Assembly (NCBI RefSeq): GCF_030271515.1
Contig: NZ_JASCXI010000002.1
Span: 496,001-560,000 of the forward strand
Length of the DNA stretch: 64,000 nt
Direction: 5' to 3'
Origin: Erythrobacter oryzae
GTDB lineage: Bacteria; Pseudomonadota; Alphaproteobacteria; Sphingomonadales; Sphingomonadaceae
Made by a program: the position numbers and the translations under genes. The stretch's first letter is position 1. Every line of letters starts with the position of its first letter. Shown in pieces: positions 8,906 through 17,443 of the stretch. The notes under the pieces are model-generated. The model was not told the DNA's origin, searched no databases, and worked only from the letters and a program-made list of their open reading frames with translations.

Positions 8906-11442
8906 CACTCGACGTCCTCGGTGAGCTTGGCGAAGGTCAGGAACTTGTCGGGGCTGACGCGGATCGCCGCGCCCGTCGGGCAGGCGCGCACGCAGGCGGG
9001 GCCGCCGTCGATGCCGGAGCACATGTCGCACTTGATCGCCTGCTTGGCCTTCTGCCCGCCATCCTTCTCGGCCGCCTTCTTGCGCCACGAATAGGAGGCC
9101 TCGCCCGGGCCGGGGCCCTTGCCGAACAGCATCCATTGCAGGAGGCTCGGCTTCTTCGGCGGCTTCGCATCCATGCGGATCACGCCGTAGGGGCAGTTTC
9201 TCTGGCAATTGCCGCAGCCGATGCAGGTCTCGTCGATGAACACCTCGCCGTCCGGCCCGCGCTTGATCGCGTTTGGCGGGCAATCGGCCATGCAATGCGG
9301 GTGCTCGCAGTGGCGGCATGACGTCGGCACGTGGAGGTGCGCGTAGGTCTTGCCCGCCTCACGGTCGAGCCGCGAGAGGCCGTCATGGCTGTCGGCGCAG
9401 GCTTTCTCGCAATTGTCGCAGCCGATGCACAGCTTCTCGTCGATCAGCAGCACGTCGGTCGCCTCGCCGATGCCGTTGTCGACGAGGAATTGCGCGGTCT
9501 GCGAATAAAGGTCGACCGCGCTGAAGAATTCGCCCTTGCGGCTTTCGATGAAGGCATTGGTGGCGCGGCGGCCGGCCATGTCCTTCAGCGCCCGCTCGCG
9601 CACGGCGGGCTTCCTGTCGAGCAGCGCGAGGAAGCCCTCGGCGGGCAAACGGATCACCTCGGACTTGATCGCGGCCTTGACCGTGGCGGTGCGGGTGCTG
9701 CCGTCGATCACCGCCATCTCGCCGAAATAGGAGCCTGCGGGCAGGTAGGAGAGGAACACCGGCCGCCCGCCCATCTCCTTTTCGACCACCATCGAGCCGC
9801 GACGGATGATGAAGACGTCCTTGTCGTCCGCCCCTTCCGCGACGACCACCTCGCCCGCGCGCTTTTCCTCCACCCGCGCGGCTTCGACCAGCGGGGCGAC
9901 ATCCTCGCGGGTGAGGCCCGAACCGAACATCTGGAGCAATTGCCGCTCGATTGAGATGCGCTGGATCGTGGCCTTGGCGCTGGGCACCTGCGATTGCAGT
10001 TTGAGCGCGGCGAGGCGCGAGATCTCGACGACGATGGTGTCTTCTGCCGCCCGGATCGTCGCCCCGCGGCGGCGGCCCGAGATGAGGCCGACCTCGCCGA
10101 AAATCGAGCCGGTTTCGATGGGAATCGTGAACGAGGGGTCGGCGGGGTTGACCTCCACCGCCACCGATCCGCTGGCGATCCCGAACAGCGATGACCCGGG
10201 CGCATTGCGCTCGAAGATCACTTCGCCGGGAGCAAAGAACTTGGCCTCCGAATCGAGCATGAATTCGCGCATCTGGAGCGGGTTCATGCCGTTGAGGATC
10301 GAGACGTTCGCACGCAGGAACTCGAGCCATTCCTCGGTCGAACGATTGCCCGGAAGGTTAGCGAACTTGGCCGCGATGATCGGTTCGTCCGCCGGTTTCA
10401 GCGCGGTGTTGCCGTTGATGAACTCGATGACGTCGTGGCCCTGGTTCATGCAGTGCTTGATCAGCGGATAACCCGCCAGCGCGCCGATCACGAAGATGCC
10501 GGGCGCGGTCGATTCGAACACCGAGGAGAGCTTCGGGAAGGCGCCGCGATCCTCGCTCGTGAACTCGATCCCGCAGCCTTCGACAAAGGCGCGCGGCGGG
10601 GCCGAGCCGATGCGGGCGATGATCCGGTCGCAGGGGATGCGGATTTCCCCGTCCCGGGTGGCGAGCGTGATCCAGCCCGGCTCGATCGCCTTGGTCTCGC
10701 TTTCGGTCCGCACCGTGAGTTTGCCCGCCTCGTGATCGGCCAGCAGCGCGCTGACGTTCGCGGCCTTGGCGGTGGGGAAGTCGGTGCCGCGGTTGAGGAT
10801 CGAGACGGTGTTGCGCTGCGCCGGGTCCTCGGCAAGCCCGCGCGCGTTCTCGATGCCTGCGTCCCCGGTGCCGACGATGACGATATGCTCGTCGACATAC
10901 TCCGTGGGGTCGTCGAGCTGGTACTGCACATGCGGCAGGTCCGCGCCAGGGCAGCGCATCAGGTTGGGATTGCCCTGCGTGCCGATGGCGAGGACGACGT
11001 TCTCGGCCATCACCGTCTCGCCGTTGGTCAGCTCGATCGCGTAAGGCGGGGCGTGGCGCTGGAGTTCGGTGACGGTCTTCGTCCCGTCGCGCGCGCGGCT
11101 CACCAGTTGCTGCACCGAGCCGGCAATCGCCGCGCCCGTCCCGCGGATCGCCTTGGCCTCGGCATGGTACTTTACGTTGACCTTGTGGCCGCCGATCTGC
11201 TCGTCCCAGATGCCGAGGATCGTCTCGCGCTTGCCCGCCTCGAAATCGATGTCCGAGCGCAGCACCAGATTGCTGGGCGTCGCCATGACGTGCTTGCCCT
11301 TCTGGTACTTGTAGATCGTGTCCGACAGGTGATCGGTCTTCTCGAGCAGCACATGGCTCAGCCCCAGCGCCGCCGCACGCGCAGCTGCACTGAGCCCGGC
11401 CGGGCCCGAACCGATGATCGCGACTTTGAAAACTTCGCCCAC
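8905..11442 (-). CDS. FAD oxidoreductase - tandem cNMP-binding - 4x[4Fe-4S] ferredoxin fusion
   Basis: This 845-residue cytoplasmic protein combines three modules. Residues 1-350 are a two-dinucleotide-fold flavoprotein with GSGPAG (11-16) for FAD and GTGDAG (191-196) for NAD(P)H. It has no CxxC redox disulfide. Residues about 385-500 and 510-625 are two CRP-type cyclic-nucleotide-binding domains. The second has a textbook phosphate cassette (GEMAVIDGSTRTA, R584), while the first is slightly divergent (R459-G-A). Residues 665-830 hold 16 Cys in four clusters (C672/675/678/682, C709/712/717/721, C740/743/746/750, C805/808/817/821), like DmsB/HybA-type electron-transfer subunits. The start is GTG, preceded by a strong GGGGAGGA site. 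It is the first gene of the operon and probably the electron entry point, possibly gated by cAMP or cGMP. Confidence 0.85.
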   Translation of the reverse strand: MGEVFKVAIIGSGPAGLSAAARAAALGLSHVLLEKTDHLSDTIYKYQKGKHVMATPSNLVLRSDIDFEAGKRETILGIWDEQIGGHKVNVKYHAEAKAIRGTGAAIAGSVQQLVSRARDGTKTVTELQRHAPPYAIELTNGETVMAENVVLAIGTQGNPNLMRCPGADLPHVQYQLDDPTEYVDEHIVIVGTGDAGIENARGLAEDPAQRNTVSILNRGTDFPTAKAANVSALLADHEAGKLTVRTESETKAIEPGWITLATRDGEIRIPCDRIIARIGSAPPRAFVEGCGIEFTSEDRGAFPKLSSVFESTAPGIFVIGALAGYPLIKHCMNQGHDVIEFINGNTALKPADEPIIAAKFANLPGNRSTEEWLEFLRANVSILNGMNPLQMREFMLDSEAKFFAPGEVIFERNAPGSSLFGIASGSVAVEVNPADPSFTIPIETGSIFGEVGLISGRRRGATIRAAEDTIVVEISRLAALKLQSQVPSAKATIQRISIERQLLQMFGSGLTREDVAPLVEAARVEEKRAGEVVVAEGADDKDVFIIRRGSMVVEKEMGGRPVFLSYLPAGSYFGEMAVIDGSTRTATVKAAIKSEVIRLPAEGFLALLDRKPAVRERALKDMAGRRATNAFIESRKGEFFSAVDLYSQTAQFLVDNGIGEATDVLLIDEKLCIGCDNCEKACADSHDGLSRLDREAGKTYAHLHVPTSCRHCEHPHCMADCPPNAIKRGPDGEVFIDETCIGCGNCQRNCPYGVIRMDAKPPKKPSLLQWMLFGKGPGPGEASYSWRKKAAEKDGGQKAKQAIKCDMCSGIDGGPACVRACPTGAAIRVSPDKFLTFAKLTEDVE

Positions 11443-11552
11443 CTATCCTCCCCCTCGCGGATAGATCGCCCCCTGCACTGCACCATACCCAAAACCGGCC
11501 CCGATGCCAGAGCGAATTGCCCCCTTTTGCAGGCGGTGCTAGCGATGGGCGC

Positions 11553-12503
11553 ATGGGACAAGGGGAACAGGCGCCTCAGGGCGGTTCATCGAAGGCGGGA
11601 TGGGTCTTGCTGGGGGCAGCGCTGCTGCTGGCGGCGGGCTCGATTGGGTTCAACATCTACCAGGGCGCGGGCGGGGCGGACGAGCCCGCGGCGGCGACCG
11701 GCGGCGAGGGCTCGATCGAGGCGCTGCGCGCTGCGGCCGAGGCCTCCACCGACGATGCCGGCCCCTGGGGCGACCTCGCCTTCGCCTATTTCAATCAGGG
11801 CAAATATGACGAGGCCGCCGCCGCCTATCGCCGCGCGGTCGCCATCGCGCCCGACGAGGCGGTGCTGTGGTCGGCGCTGGGCGAGACGCTGGTGCTGGCG
11901 AGCAAGCGCGACCCGCTGCCGCCCGAAGCCCTGCAGGCCTTCGAAAAGGCACTGGCGCTCGATCCCGAGGATCCGCGCGGGCGCTATTTCCTCGCCGCCA
12001 AGAAGGACCTCGACAAGGATCACGAGGGCGCGATCACCGCGTGGCTCGATCTGCTCGCCGATTCGCCGCAAGGCGCGCCGTGGGAAGCCGATCTGGTGCG
12101 TACCATCGAGCAGGTCGGGCAGATCAACAAGATCGACGTCGCCGCCCGCATCGCCAAGGCGCAAAGCGAGCGCAAGCCCGCGCTGATCGCCCCGGGTTCG
12201 GGCGCGGTGGCGGGCGATCAGGCCTCGTCCAATCTGCGCGGGCCCACGGCCGCCGACGTCGCCGCGGCCGGTGCGATGAAGCCGAGCGAGCAGCGGACCA
12301 TGGCCGAGGGCATGGTCGAACAGCTCGAGGCGCGGCTGGCGATGGAGCCCAAGAACGTCGATGGCTGGGTGATGCTGATGCGCAGCCGCATGACCTTGGG
12401 CGAGCCGGCCAAGGCCAAGGCGGCGCTCGATGCGGCGGTGAAAGCCAACCCGGCCAGTGCGGCGCAGCTGCGGGAAGCGGCGGCGCAGCTCGGTGTGCAG
12501 TAG
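11553..12503 (+). CDS. Membrane-anchored TPR protein, CcmI/CycH-like
   Basis: From the ATG at 11553 this is a 316-residue protein with one N-terminal transmembrane segment (about 15-35), then TPR-like helices (GDLAFAYFNQGKYDEAAAAY, and later ALDAAVKANP), ending near LREAAAQLGVQ. This architecture resembles the periplasmic CcmI/CycH TPR factors that hold apocytochrome c during heme attachment. It is transcribed divergently from the FAD/cNBD operon with about 110 bp between starts. A role in maturing the neighbouring c-type cytochromes is plausible, but no other ccm genes are in the window, so it could be a general TPR scaffold. An upstream in-frame TTG (11517) is less likely as a start. Confidence 0.55.
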   Translation: MGQGEQAPQGGSSKAGWVLLGAALLLAAGSIGFNIYQGAGGADEPAAATGGEGSIEALRAAAEASTDDAGPWGDLAFAYFNQGKYDEAAAAYRRAVAIAPDEAVLWSALGETLVLASKRDPLPPEALQAFEKALALDPEDPRGRYFLAAKKDLDKDHEGAITAWLDLLADSPQGAPWEADLVRTIEQVGQINKIDVAARIAKAQSERKPALIAPGSGAVAGDQASSNLRGPTAADVAAAGAMKPSEQRTMAEGMVEQLEARLAMEPKNVDGWVMLMRSRMTLGEPAKAKAALDAAVKANPASAAQLREAAAQLGVQ

Positions 12504-12639
12504 TGCGCCGACCTGCTCCGTCATCGCGCGGACAAGAAAAATTCTAAATCAGGCAATTATCTTATCCTAGGTTAGAGAGCGCTTCCTGTCTCCCTCGCAT
12601 TGGCTCCGCGCCCAATTTTGGGCGTAGGAAAGGGTTGAT

Positions 12640-13263
12640 ATGAAGAAGTTTTTTGCCGCGGGGGCGCTCGCTGTGGCCTTGGTTTCTGCGCCGGCTGCCG
12701 CGCAGGATGAAGGCACTGCCGGGGGCAAATTCGTTGCCGGCGCGATCCTCGGTATCGACAGCGTCAACGTCGAACTCGACGATGCACTCTCCGATGCCGA
12801 GGAGGACATTCTGGTCGGTGTGACCGTCGGCTATGACTACGAGACCGCCTCGGGCGTGGTTTTCGGCATCGAAGGCGAATTTTCGGACTCGAGCGTCGGC
12901 GCGTCTGCCACTGACGTTTTCGTCGCTGACGACCGCCTGTCGATCAACGCCGGTCGCGACTTCTACGCGGGTGTCCGTCTGGGCTTCCGTCCGGGGAAAA
13001 ACGGTCTTCTCTATGTGAAGGGCGGCTACACCAACGCCTCGATCGAAGGGGAATATGACGACGGCACCGGCGAAATCGCCGACGAACAGGCCTTTGACGG
13101 CTTCCGCGTCGGCATCGGCGGCGAAATCGACCTCGGCAGCAATTACGGGATCCGCGTCGAATACCGCTATTCCGACTATGGCAGCATCGAAGCGCTCGGT
13201 GTCGACACCGGCCTCGATATCAGCCGCAACCAGGGCGTCATCACGCTGCTCGGCAAGTTCTGA
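12640..13263 (+). CDS. Small outer-membrane beta-barrel protein
   Basis: The 207-residue product has a clear signal peptide (cleavage after APAAAQ, about residue 22) and alternating strands ending in a C-terminal Phe (LLGKF). The pattern (GYDYETASGVVFGIEGEF, RVEYRYSDYG) matches the Omp25/OmpA-barrel-like family common in alphaproteobacteria. The start has an AGGAAAGGG ribosome site at about 12626-12634. The upstream 136 bp (12504-12639) is unusually AT-rich for the window and should hold its promoter. A structural or minor pore role is likely, and no specific substrate can be assigned. Confidence 0.75.
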   Translation: MKKFFAAGALAVALVSAPAAAQDEGTAGGKFVAGAILGIDSVNVELDDALSDAEEDILVGVTVGYDYETASGVVFGIEGEFSDSSVGASATDVFVADDRLSINAGRDFYAGVRLGFRPGKNGLLYVKGGYTNASIEGEYDDGTGEIADEQAFDGFRVGIGGEIDLGSNYGIRVEYRYSDYGSIEALGVDTGLDISRNQGVITLLGKF

Positions 13264-13283
13264 GCCGCGGAACTAAACTACGC

Positions 13284-13314
13284 GACCGGGTCGGGGACAG
13301 GCCTCGACCCGGTC
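13284..13314 (+). terminator. GC hairpin after the outer-membrane gene
   Basis: Arms GACCGGGTCG (13284-13293) and CGACCCGGTC (13305-13314) form a perfect 10-bp stem 20 bp after the stop. There is no T-run, so it may act as an imperfect terminator shared by convergent genes. Confidence 0.4.
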
Positions 13315-13387
13315 CGCTCGGCGCTTGATCGCCACGGTATACGTTAGGTTCGGCGGCACCTGCGCGAGCAGGCAGCGGCTCCAGAGG

Positions 13388-14398
13388 TTAGATGACCGGC
13401 TGACGCGCCGGATCGTGGGCCTCGATCCGGCGGAACACCGCCGAAGTGATGGCGATCGCCAGCGCGGTCAGGGCTAGCCCTGCGACCACATCGATCCAGT
13501 AGTGCCAGCGGGTCGCGACCGCCTCGAACACGATGAATACGAACAGCGGCAGATAGGCCACTCCCAGCCAGCGTGCGTGCTTCCACGCGAAGTAGAGGAA
13601 CACCGCTGACGAGGCGACATGCAGCGAGGGCATGGCAGCCACGGCGGCGAACAGGAAGGTGCTCCCCTCGCTCGCGATCCACCCGCGCCCCCCGGCGGCG
13701 AGCGCGAGATAGCCGCCATGCATGTGCTGCTGGCGCGCGGTCTCCAGCGCATTGACGCCGGGCTCGTAGAGGAAGGGGCCCACCGCCGGCATCACCAGAT
13801 AGGCAAGCGCGCCCAGCACATGCACCAGCATCGCGGCGAAGATGACCTTGCGGAAGATGATGAAGGCCTGCATCGAATGGACGATGATGCTGCCGGCGAA
13901 CATCGCCAGGAAGGCGAACAGATAGAGATGCTCGCCCGCGGGCATCACGCTGTCGGCCAGATGGTGCACCCCGAAGGCCAGATCGACCAGCGGCCGGACC
14001 ATCTGGTCGGTCTGCCAGTAGAGCCCGTCCCACAGGCGCGGGTTGACGAGGCTCATCCACAGCTTGATGTTGAAATGGGTGACGAGGATCACCCCATAGG
14101 CGAAGGCGGCCGCGGCGTAGTAGACCAGCCGCATCGTCTGCTTGGCCAGCACCAGACCGGCACCCAGCAAGGCGATCAGCGACAGCGGCACGCCGTAGCT
14201 CATCCCCGTGAAATCCAGCGACTGGCCCGAGGGCAGCGACACCGGAAGATCGAGCGCGGCGGCGATCAGTGCGCCGATTGCCGCGAAGCAAAGCGCGAGT
14301 ATCAGCTCCGGAAAAGGCACGAAGTAGATCAGCCTCGCGCGGCGCGACACCGTGAGCGATTGTCTGTCCTCGACGGCAATCGGCGTGAATTGGTTCAT
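13388..14398 (-). CDS. PAP2-superfamily membrane phosphatase / phosphotransferase
   Basis: The 336-residue polytopic membrane protein has hydrophobic helices throughout and C-terminal PAP2 signatures: AMPSLHVASS (catalytic His of the second motif) followed by RWHYWIDVVAGL (third motif, with His and Asp). This matches the PAP2 subgroup related to inositol-phosphorylceramide synthase and lipid phosphate phosphatases, so a lipid head-group reaction at the membrane is likely. The substrate is unknown. I chose the ATG at 14398 (MNQFTPIAV), although an upstream start is possible because no strong ribosome site is visible. The gene stands alone between the OM-barrel gene and gdhA. Confidence 0.6.
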   Translation of the reverse strand: MNQFTPIAVEDRQSLTVSRRARLIYFVPFPELILALCFAAIGALIAAALDLPVSLPSGQSLDFTGMSYGVPLSLIALLGAGLVLAKQTMRLVYYAAAAFAYGVILVTHFNIKLWMSLVNPRLWDGLYWQTDQMVRPLVDLAFGVHHLADSVMPAGEHLYLFAFLAMFAGSIIVHSMQAFIIFRKVIFAAMLVHVLGALAYLVMPAVGPFLYEPGVNALETARQQHMHGGYLALAAGGRGWIASEGSTFLFAAVAAMPSLHVASSAVFLYFAWKHARWLGVAYLPLFVFIVFEAVATRWHYWIDVVAGLALTALAIAITSAVFRRIEAHDPARQPVI

Positions 14399-14521
14399 GC
14401 GCTTGGCAAATGTCTTTTTGCAAGGGGCAGGCGTTGCGCAGGAACAGTGCAGCCGTTCCTCCGTGACTAGGGCATGGCGGAAAAATGACAAAATGCCAGA
14501 GGAAACCAACCTGCCATAACG

Positions 14522-14556
14522 AAAACGGGGCCCGGCAAGCCGGACCCCGCATCGTT
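14522..14556 (-). terminator. Terminator of gdhA
   Basis: The hairpin at 14527-14548 (GGGG-x-CCGGC / GCCGG-x-CCCC, one mismatch) is followed on the minus strand by TTTTC. It lies about 50 bp beyond the gdhA stop. Confidence 0.65.
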
Positions 14557-14600
14557 TCGCACCCGTTCCGCTCTCCCAAGGGCGAGCGGGTCAGACCGTC

Positions 14601-15956
14601 TCAGACCACCCCGAAGGCCAGCATCGCGTCGGCGACCTTCTTGAAGCCCGCGATATTCGCGCCCTTCACGTAGTCGATATAGCCGCCGCCCTGGTCGCCG
14701 TACTTGATGCAGGAATTGTGGATGCCCGACATGATGTCCTTGAGCATCTGCTGCAATTCCTCCTCCTTCCACGACCGGCGTTCGGAGTTCTGGCTCATCT
14801 CGAGGCCCGAGACCGCCACGCCGCCCGCATTCGAGGCCTTGCCCGGCGCGTAGAGGATCTTGTGGTGCTTGAAGGTGTGCACCCCGTCGAGATCGGTCGG
14901 CATGTTCGCGCCTTCGGAGACCGCGCGGCAGCCGTTGGCGACCAGCGTCTTGGCATCCTCGCCGAGCAATTCGTTCTGCGTCGCGCAGGGGAGCGCGACG
15001 TCGCAGGGCACGCCCCACGGAGTCTTGCCGGCATGGAAGGTCGCGCCCGGGAAGGCCTCGACATATTCCTCGATCCGGCCGCGGCGGTGGGTCTTGTGGG
15101 TCTTCACCCAGTCGATCTTGTCCTGCGTGATGCCGTCGGGGTCATGGATGAAGCCGCCGCTGTCGGACAGCGTGAGCACCTTGCCGCCGAGCTGGACGAT
15201 CTTTTCTGCCGCATGGGTGGCGACGTTGCCCGAGCCGGAGATGACGGCGGTCTTGCCGGTCAGATCCTCGCCCTTGGTCGCCAGCATGTTGGCGAGGAAA
15301 TAGACCGCGCCGTAGCCGGTCGCCTCGGTGCGGATCAGCGAGCCGCCCCATTCGAGCCCCTTGCCGGTCAGCACGCCGGTGAAGTTGTTGGTGATGCGCT
15401 TGTACTGGCCGAACATGAAGCCGATCTCGCGCCCGCCCACGCCGATGTCGCCCGCCGGCACGTCGATGTCGGCGCCGATGTGGCGGTAGAGCTCGGTCAT
15501 GAAGGACTGGCAGAAGCGCATGATCTCGCGCACGCTCTTGCCCTTGGGATTGAAGTTGGAGCCGCCCTTGCCGCCTCCCATGGGGAGGCCGGTCAGCGCG
15601 TTCTTGAAGGTCTGCTCGAAGGCGAGGAACTTCAGCACCGATTCGGTCACGCTCGGGTGGAAGCGAATCCCCCCCTTGTAGGGCCCGATCGCGTTGTTGT
15701 TCTGGACGCGCCAGCCGCGCTGGACGCGGATGTTGCCGGCATCGTCCTCCCAGCACACGCGGAAGGAGACCACACGGTCCGGCTCGGCGATGCGGCGCAG
15801 GATCTGCTGGGAGTGATACTCCTCCTTATCCTGCATGAATTCAAAGATGTCCTCGGCCACTTCCTGGACCGCCTGGACGAATTCCGGCTGATAGGGATTG
15901 CGCTTCTTGACGCCCTCCATGAAGCCGTTGAGGTCGACGTGATCGGTAACTGCCAT
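14601..15956 (-). CDS. gdhA: NADP-specific glutamate dehydrogenase
   Basis: The 451-residue protein is the usual length for the hexameric GdhA family, which makes L-glutamate from 2-oxoglutarate and ammonium. The glutamate-binding core (GPYKGGIRFHP), catalytic-Lys region (LPMGGGKGGSNFNPKGKS), GDIGVGGREIG and the Rossmann motif (SGSGNVATHA) are all intact. AGGGGGGG just upstream of the ATG is a convincing ribosome site. The gene is monocistronic with its own hairpin terminator. It provides ammonium assimilation, and nothing in the flanks indicates its regulator. Confidence 0.93.
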   Translation of the reverse strand: MAVTDHVDLNGFMEGVKKRNPYQPEFVQAVQEVAEDIFEFMQDKEEYHSQQILRRIAEPDRVVSFRVCWEDDAGNIRVQRGWRVQNNNAIGPYKGGIRFHPSVTESVLKFLAFEQTFKNALTGLPMGGGKGGSNFNPKGKSVREIMRFCQSFMTELYRHIGADIDVPAGDIGVGGREIGFMFGQYKRITNNFTGVLTGKGLEWGGSLIRTEATGYGAVYFLANMLATKGEDLTGKTAVISGSGNVATHAAEKIVQLGGKVLTLSDSGGFIHDPDGITQDKIDWVKTHKTHRRGRIEEYVEAFPGATFHAGKTPWGVPCDVALPCATQNELLGEDAKTLVANGCRAVSEGANMPTDLDGVHTFKHHKILYAPGKASNAGGVAVSGLEMSQNSERRSWKEEELQQMLKDIMSGIHNSCIKYGDQGGGYIDYVKGANIAGFKKVADAMLAFGVV

Positions 15957-16084
15957 GATGTATTCCCCCCCTGATGCCTGACTATATGCGCCCCTGATGC
16001 ACCTCGCTTGTCGATTTGCGGCAGAAACATTGCCTCAAATAATGGCACTTCCAAGGCAGAGGCTGGGGGAGGGACGTCGAGCGG

Positions 16085-17395
16085 TCAGATCGCCGAGGAG
16101 AATGTGCGCGGCGCGGCGGCGCGGTAGGCGTCGAACAGCGCGGCGATGACGCGGGCATAGGGCAGGCCCGCCGGGGCAATGGCAAGATGCGTGCCGCGCA
16201 GCTGGGCGAGGCCCTCGTCGGTGAAGGGAGCGAGGCGGGCCGAGACCCCGGCGAGCAGATCCTCGGGGATGGTCGCCGCGCCATTGCACAAGAGCGCCTC
16301 GATCACCGCCCCGCGGCGCTGGTCCTCGGCCGAGCGGACGATGCCGTGCCCGGCCGAAAGGCGCCCCGCCTCGCTCAGCTGGCGATAGGTCGCGGTGTGC
16401 TTCTCGTTCTGGGCGAGGAGGCCGGGGAAGCCATGGATCGCGCTCGCGCCGAGGCCGATCAGCACTTTGGACGGATCGTCGGTGAAGCCCTGGAAGTTGC
16501 GCCGCAGTCGGCCGGTCTCGACCGCGCGCGCCATCGGGTCGTGGGGGAGGGCAAAGTGGTCGAAGCCGATCGCGCGGTAGCCGCCCGCGGTGAGGATCCG
16601 GTGCGCCTCGCTCGCCATGGTGAAGCGCGCCGCCGCGCCGGGGAGGTCGCCCTCGCGGATCATCGTCTGGCGCGGGACGAGGTGCGGGACATGGGCATAG
16701 CCGAACACCGCAACCCGGTCTGCGCCGAGCTTGCGGGTCATCTCGAGGCTGTCCTCTAGGTCGGCCTCGCTCTGGTGGGGGAGGCCGTACATCAGGTCGA
16801 AGTTCAAGGAGGTGACGCCGCCCTTCCTCAGCCAGTCGGTGCTGCGGCAGATCATGGTCAGCGATTGCTCGCGCCCGATCGCCTTCTGGCAGTGCGCGGC
16901 GAAGGTCTGCACGCCCATGCTCGCCCGCGTGACCCCGACGCTGGCGAGCACCCCGCTCCATTCGGCGGTGAGGCTGCGCGGGTCGAGCTCGATCGACCAT
17001 TCGGGGGCGAACAGCGGCAGGTGGGCGTGGAGCGCATCGACGAGGCCGAGAAACTCGCCGGTCAGGATCGCGTTGGGGCTGCCCCCGCCGAAAGCGATGC
17101 GCCGCACCCGCGCGCCCTGCGGGAGCAGGCTGCCGACAGTCGCGATTTCCTGATGCAGCGCGGCCAGATAGGCCTCCACCCGCGCGCGCTTGCCCGAGAC
17201 CGCAGTGTTGCAGCCGCAGTAGAAGCAGATCTTCTCGCAGAAGGGGATGTGGAGATAGAGCGAGATGTCCCCGCTCGCCCCCGCGACCGCGCGCTCGATG
17301 GTGCCGGGCGCGAGCGGTCCGAAGTCCGCGGCGGTCGGGTAGCTGGTGTAGCGCGGCACGGGGGTCGCGAGCAGCTCAGGAATGTATGTCCACAT
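16085..17395 (-). CDS. hemN: Oxygen-independent coproporphyrinogen III dehydrogenase
   Basis: From the ATG at 17395 the protein has 436 residues and starts MWTYIPELL, followed by the family motif PRYTSYPTA. The radical-SAM cluster motif is CEKICFYCGC (C53, C57, C60), with the extra Cys at 62 typical of HemN, and GGGSPN follows as the SAM-binding glycine motif. It converts coproporphyrinogen III to protoporphyrinogen IX without oxygen, supplying heme under low oxygen, in keeping with the cbb3 oxidase genes next to it and the multiheme cytochromes nearby. A partial FNR-like sequence lies 35 bp upstream of the start. An in-frame extension 16 codons upstream is possible but lacks the family's usual N-terminus. 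Confidence 0.92.
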   Translation of the reverse strand: MWTYIPELLATPVPRYTSYPTAADFGPLAPGTIERAVAGASGDISLYLHIPFCEKICFYCGCNTAVSGKRARVEAYLAALHQEIATVGSLLPQGARVRRIAFGGGSPNAILTGEFLGLVDALHAHLPLFAPEWSIELDPRSLTAEWSGVLASVGVTRASMGVQTFAAHCQKAIGREQSLTMICRSTDWLRKGGVTSLNFDLMYGLPHQSEADLEDSLEMTRKLGADRVAVFGYAHVPHLVPRQTMIREGDLPGAAARFTMASEAHRILTAGGYRAIGFDHFALPHDPMARAVETGRLRRNFQGFTDDPSKVLIGLGASAIHGFPGLLAQNEKHTATYRQLSEAGRLSAGHGIVRSAEDQRRGAVIEALLCNGAATIPEDLLAGVSARLAPFTDEGLAQLRGTHLAIAPAGLPYARVIAALFDAYRAAAPRTFSSAI

Positions 17396-17429
17396 GAGGC
17401 TCTTAAAGCGCGCGCCACGCACCCCGTCT

Positions 17430-17443
17430 TTGCGCGAGATCAA
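17430..17443 (-). promoter_or_regulatory. Possible degenerate FNR box upstream of hemN
   Basis: On the plus strand TTGCGCGAGATCAA has one perfect half-site (ATCAA) and one with two mismatches. It sits where an FNR box is often found for hemN, but a class II spacing would place transcription at the start codon, so it is only a weak candidate. Confidence 0.25.
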
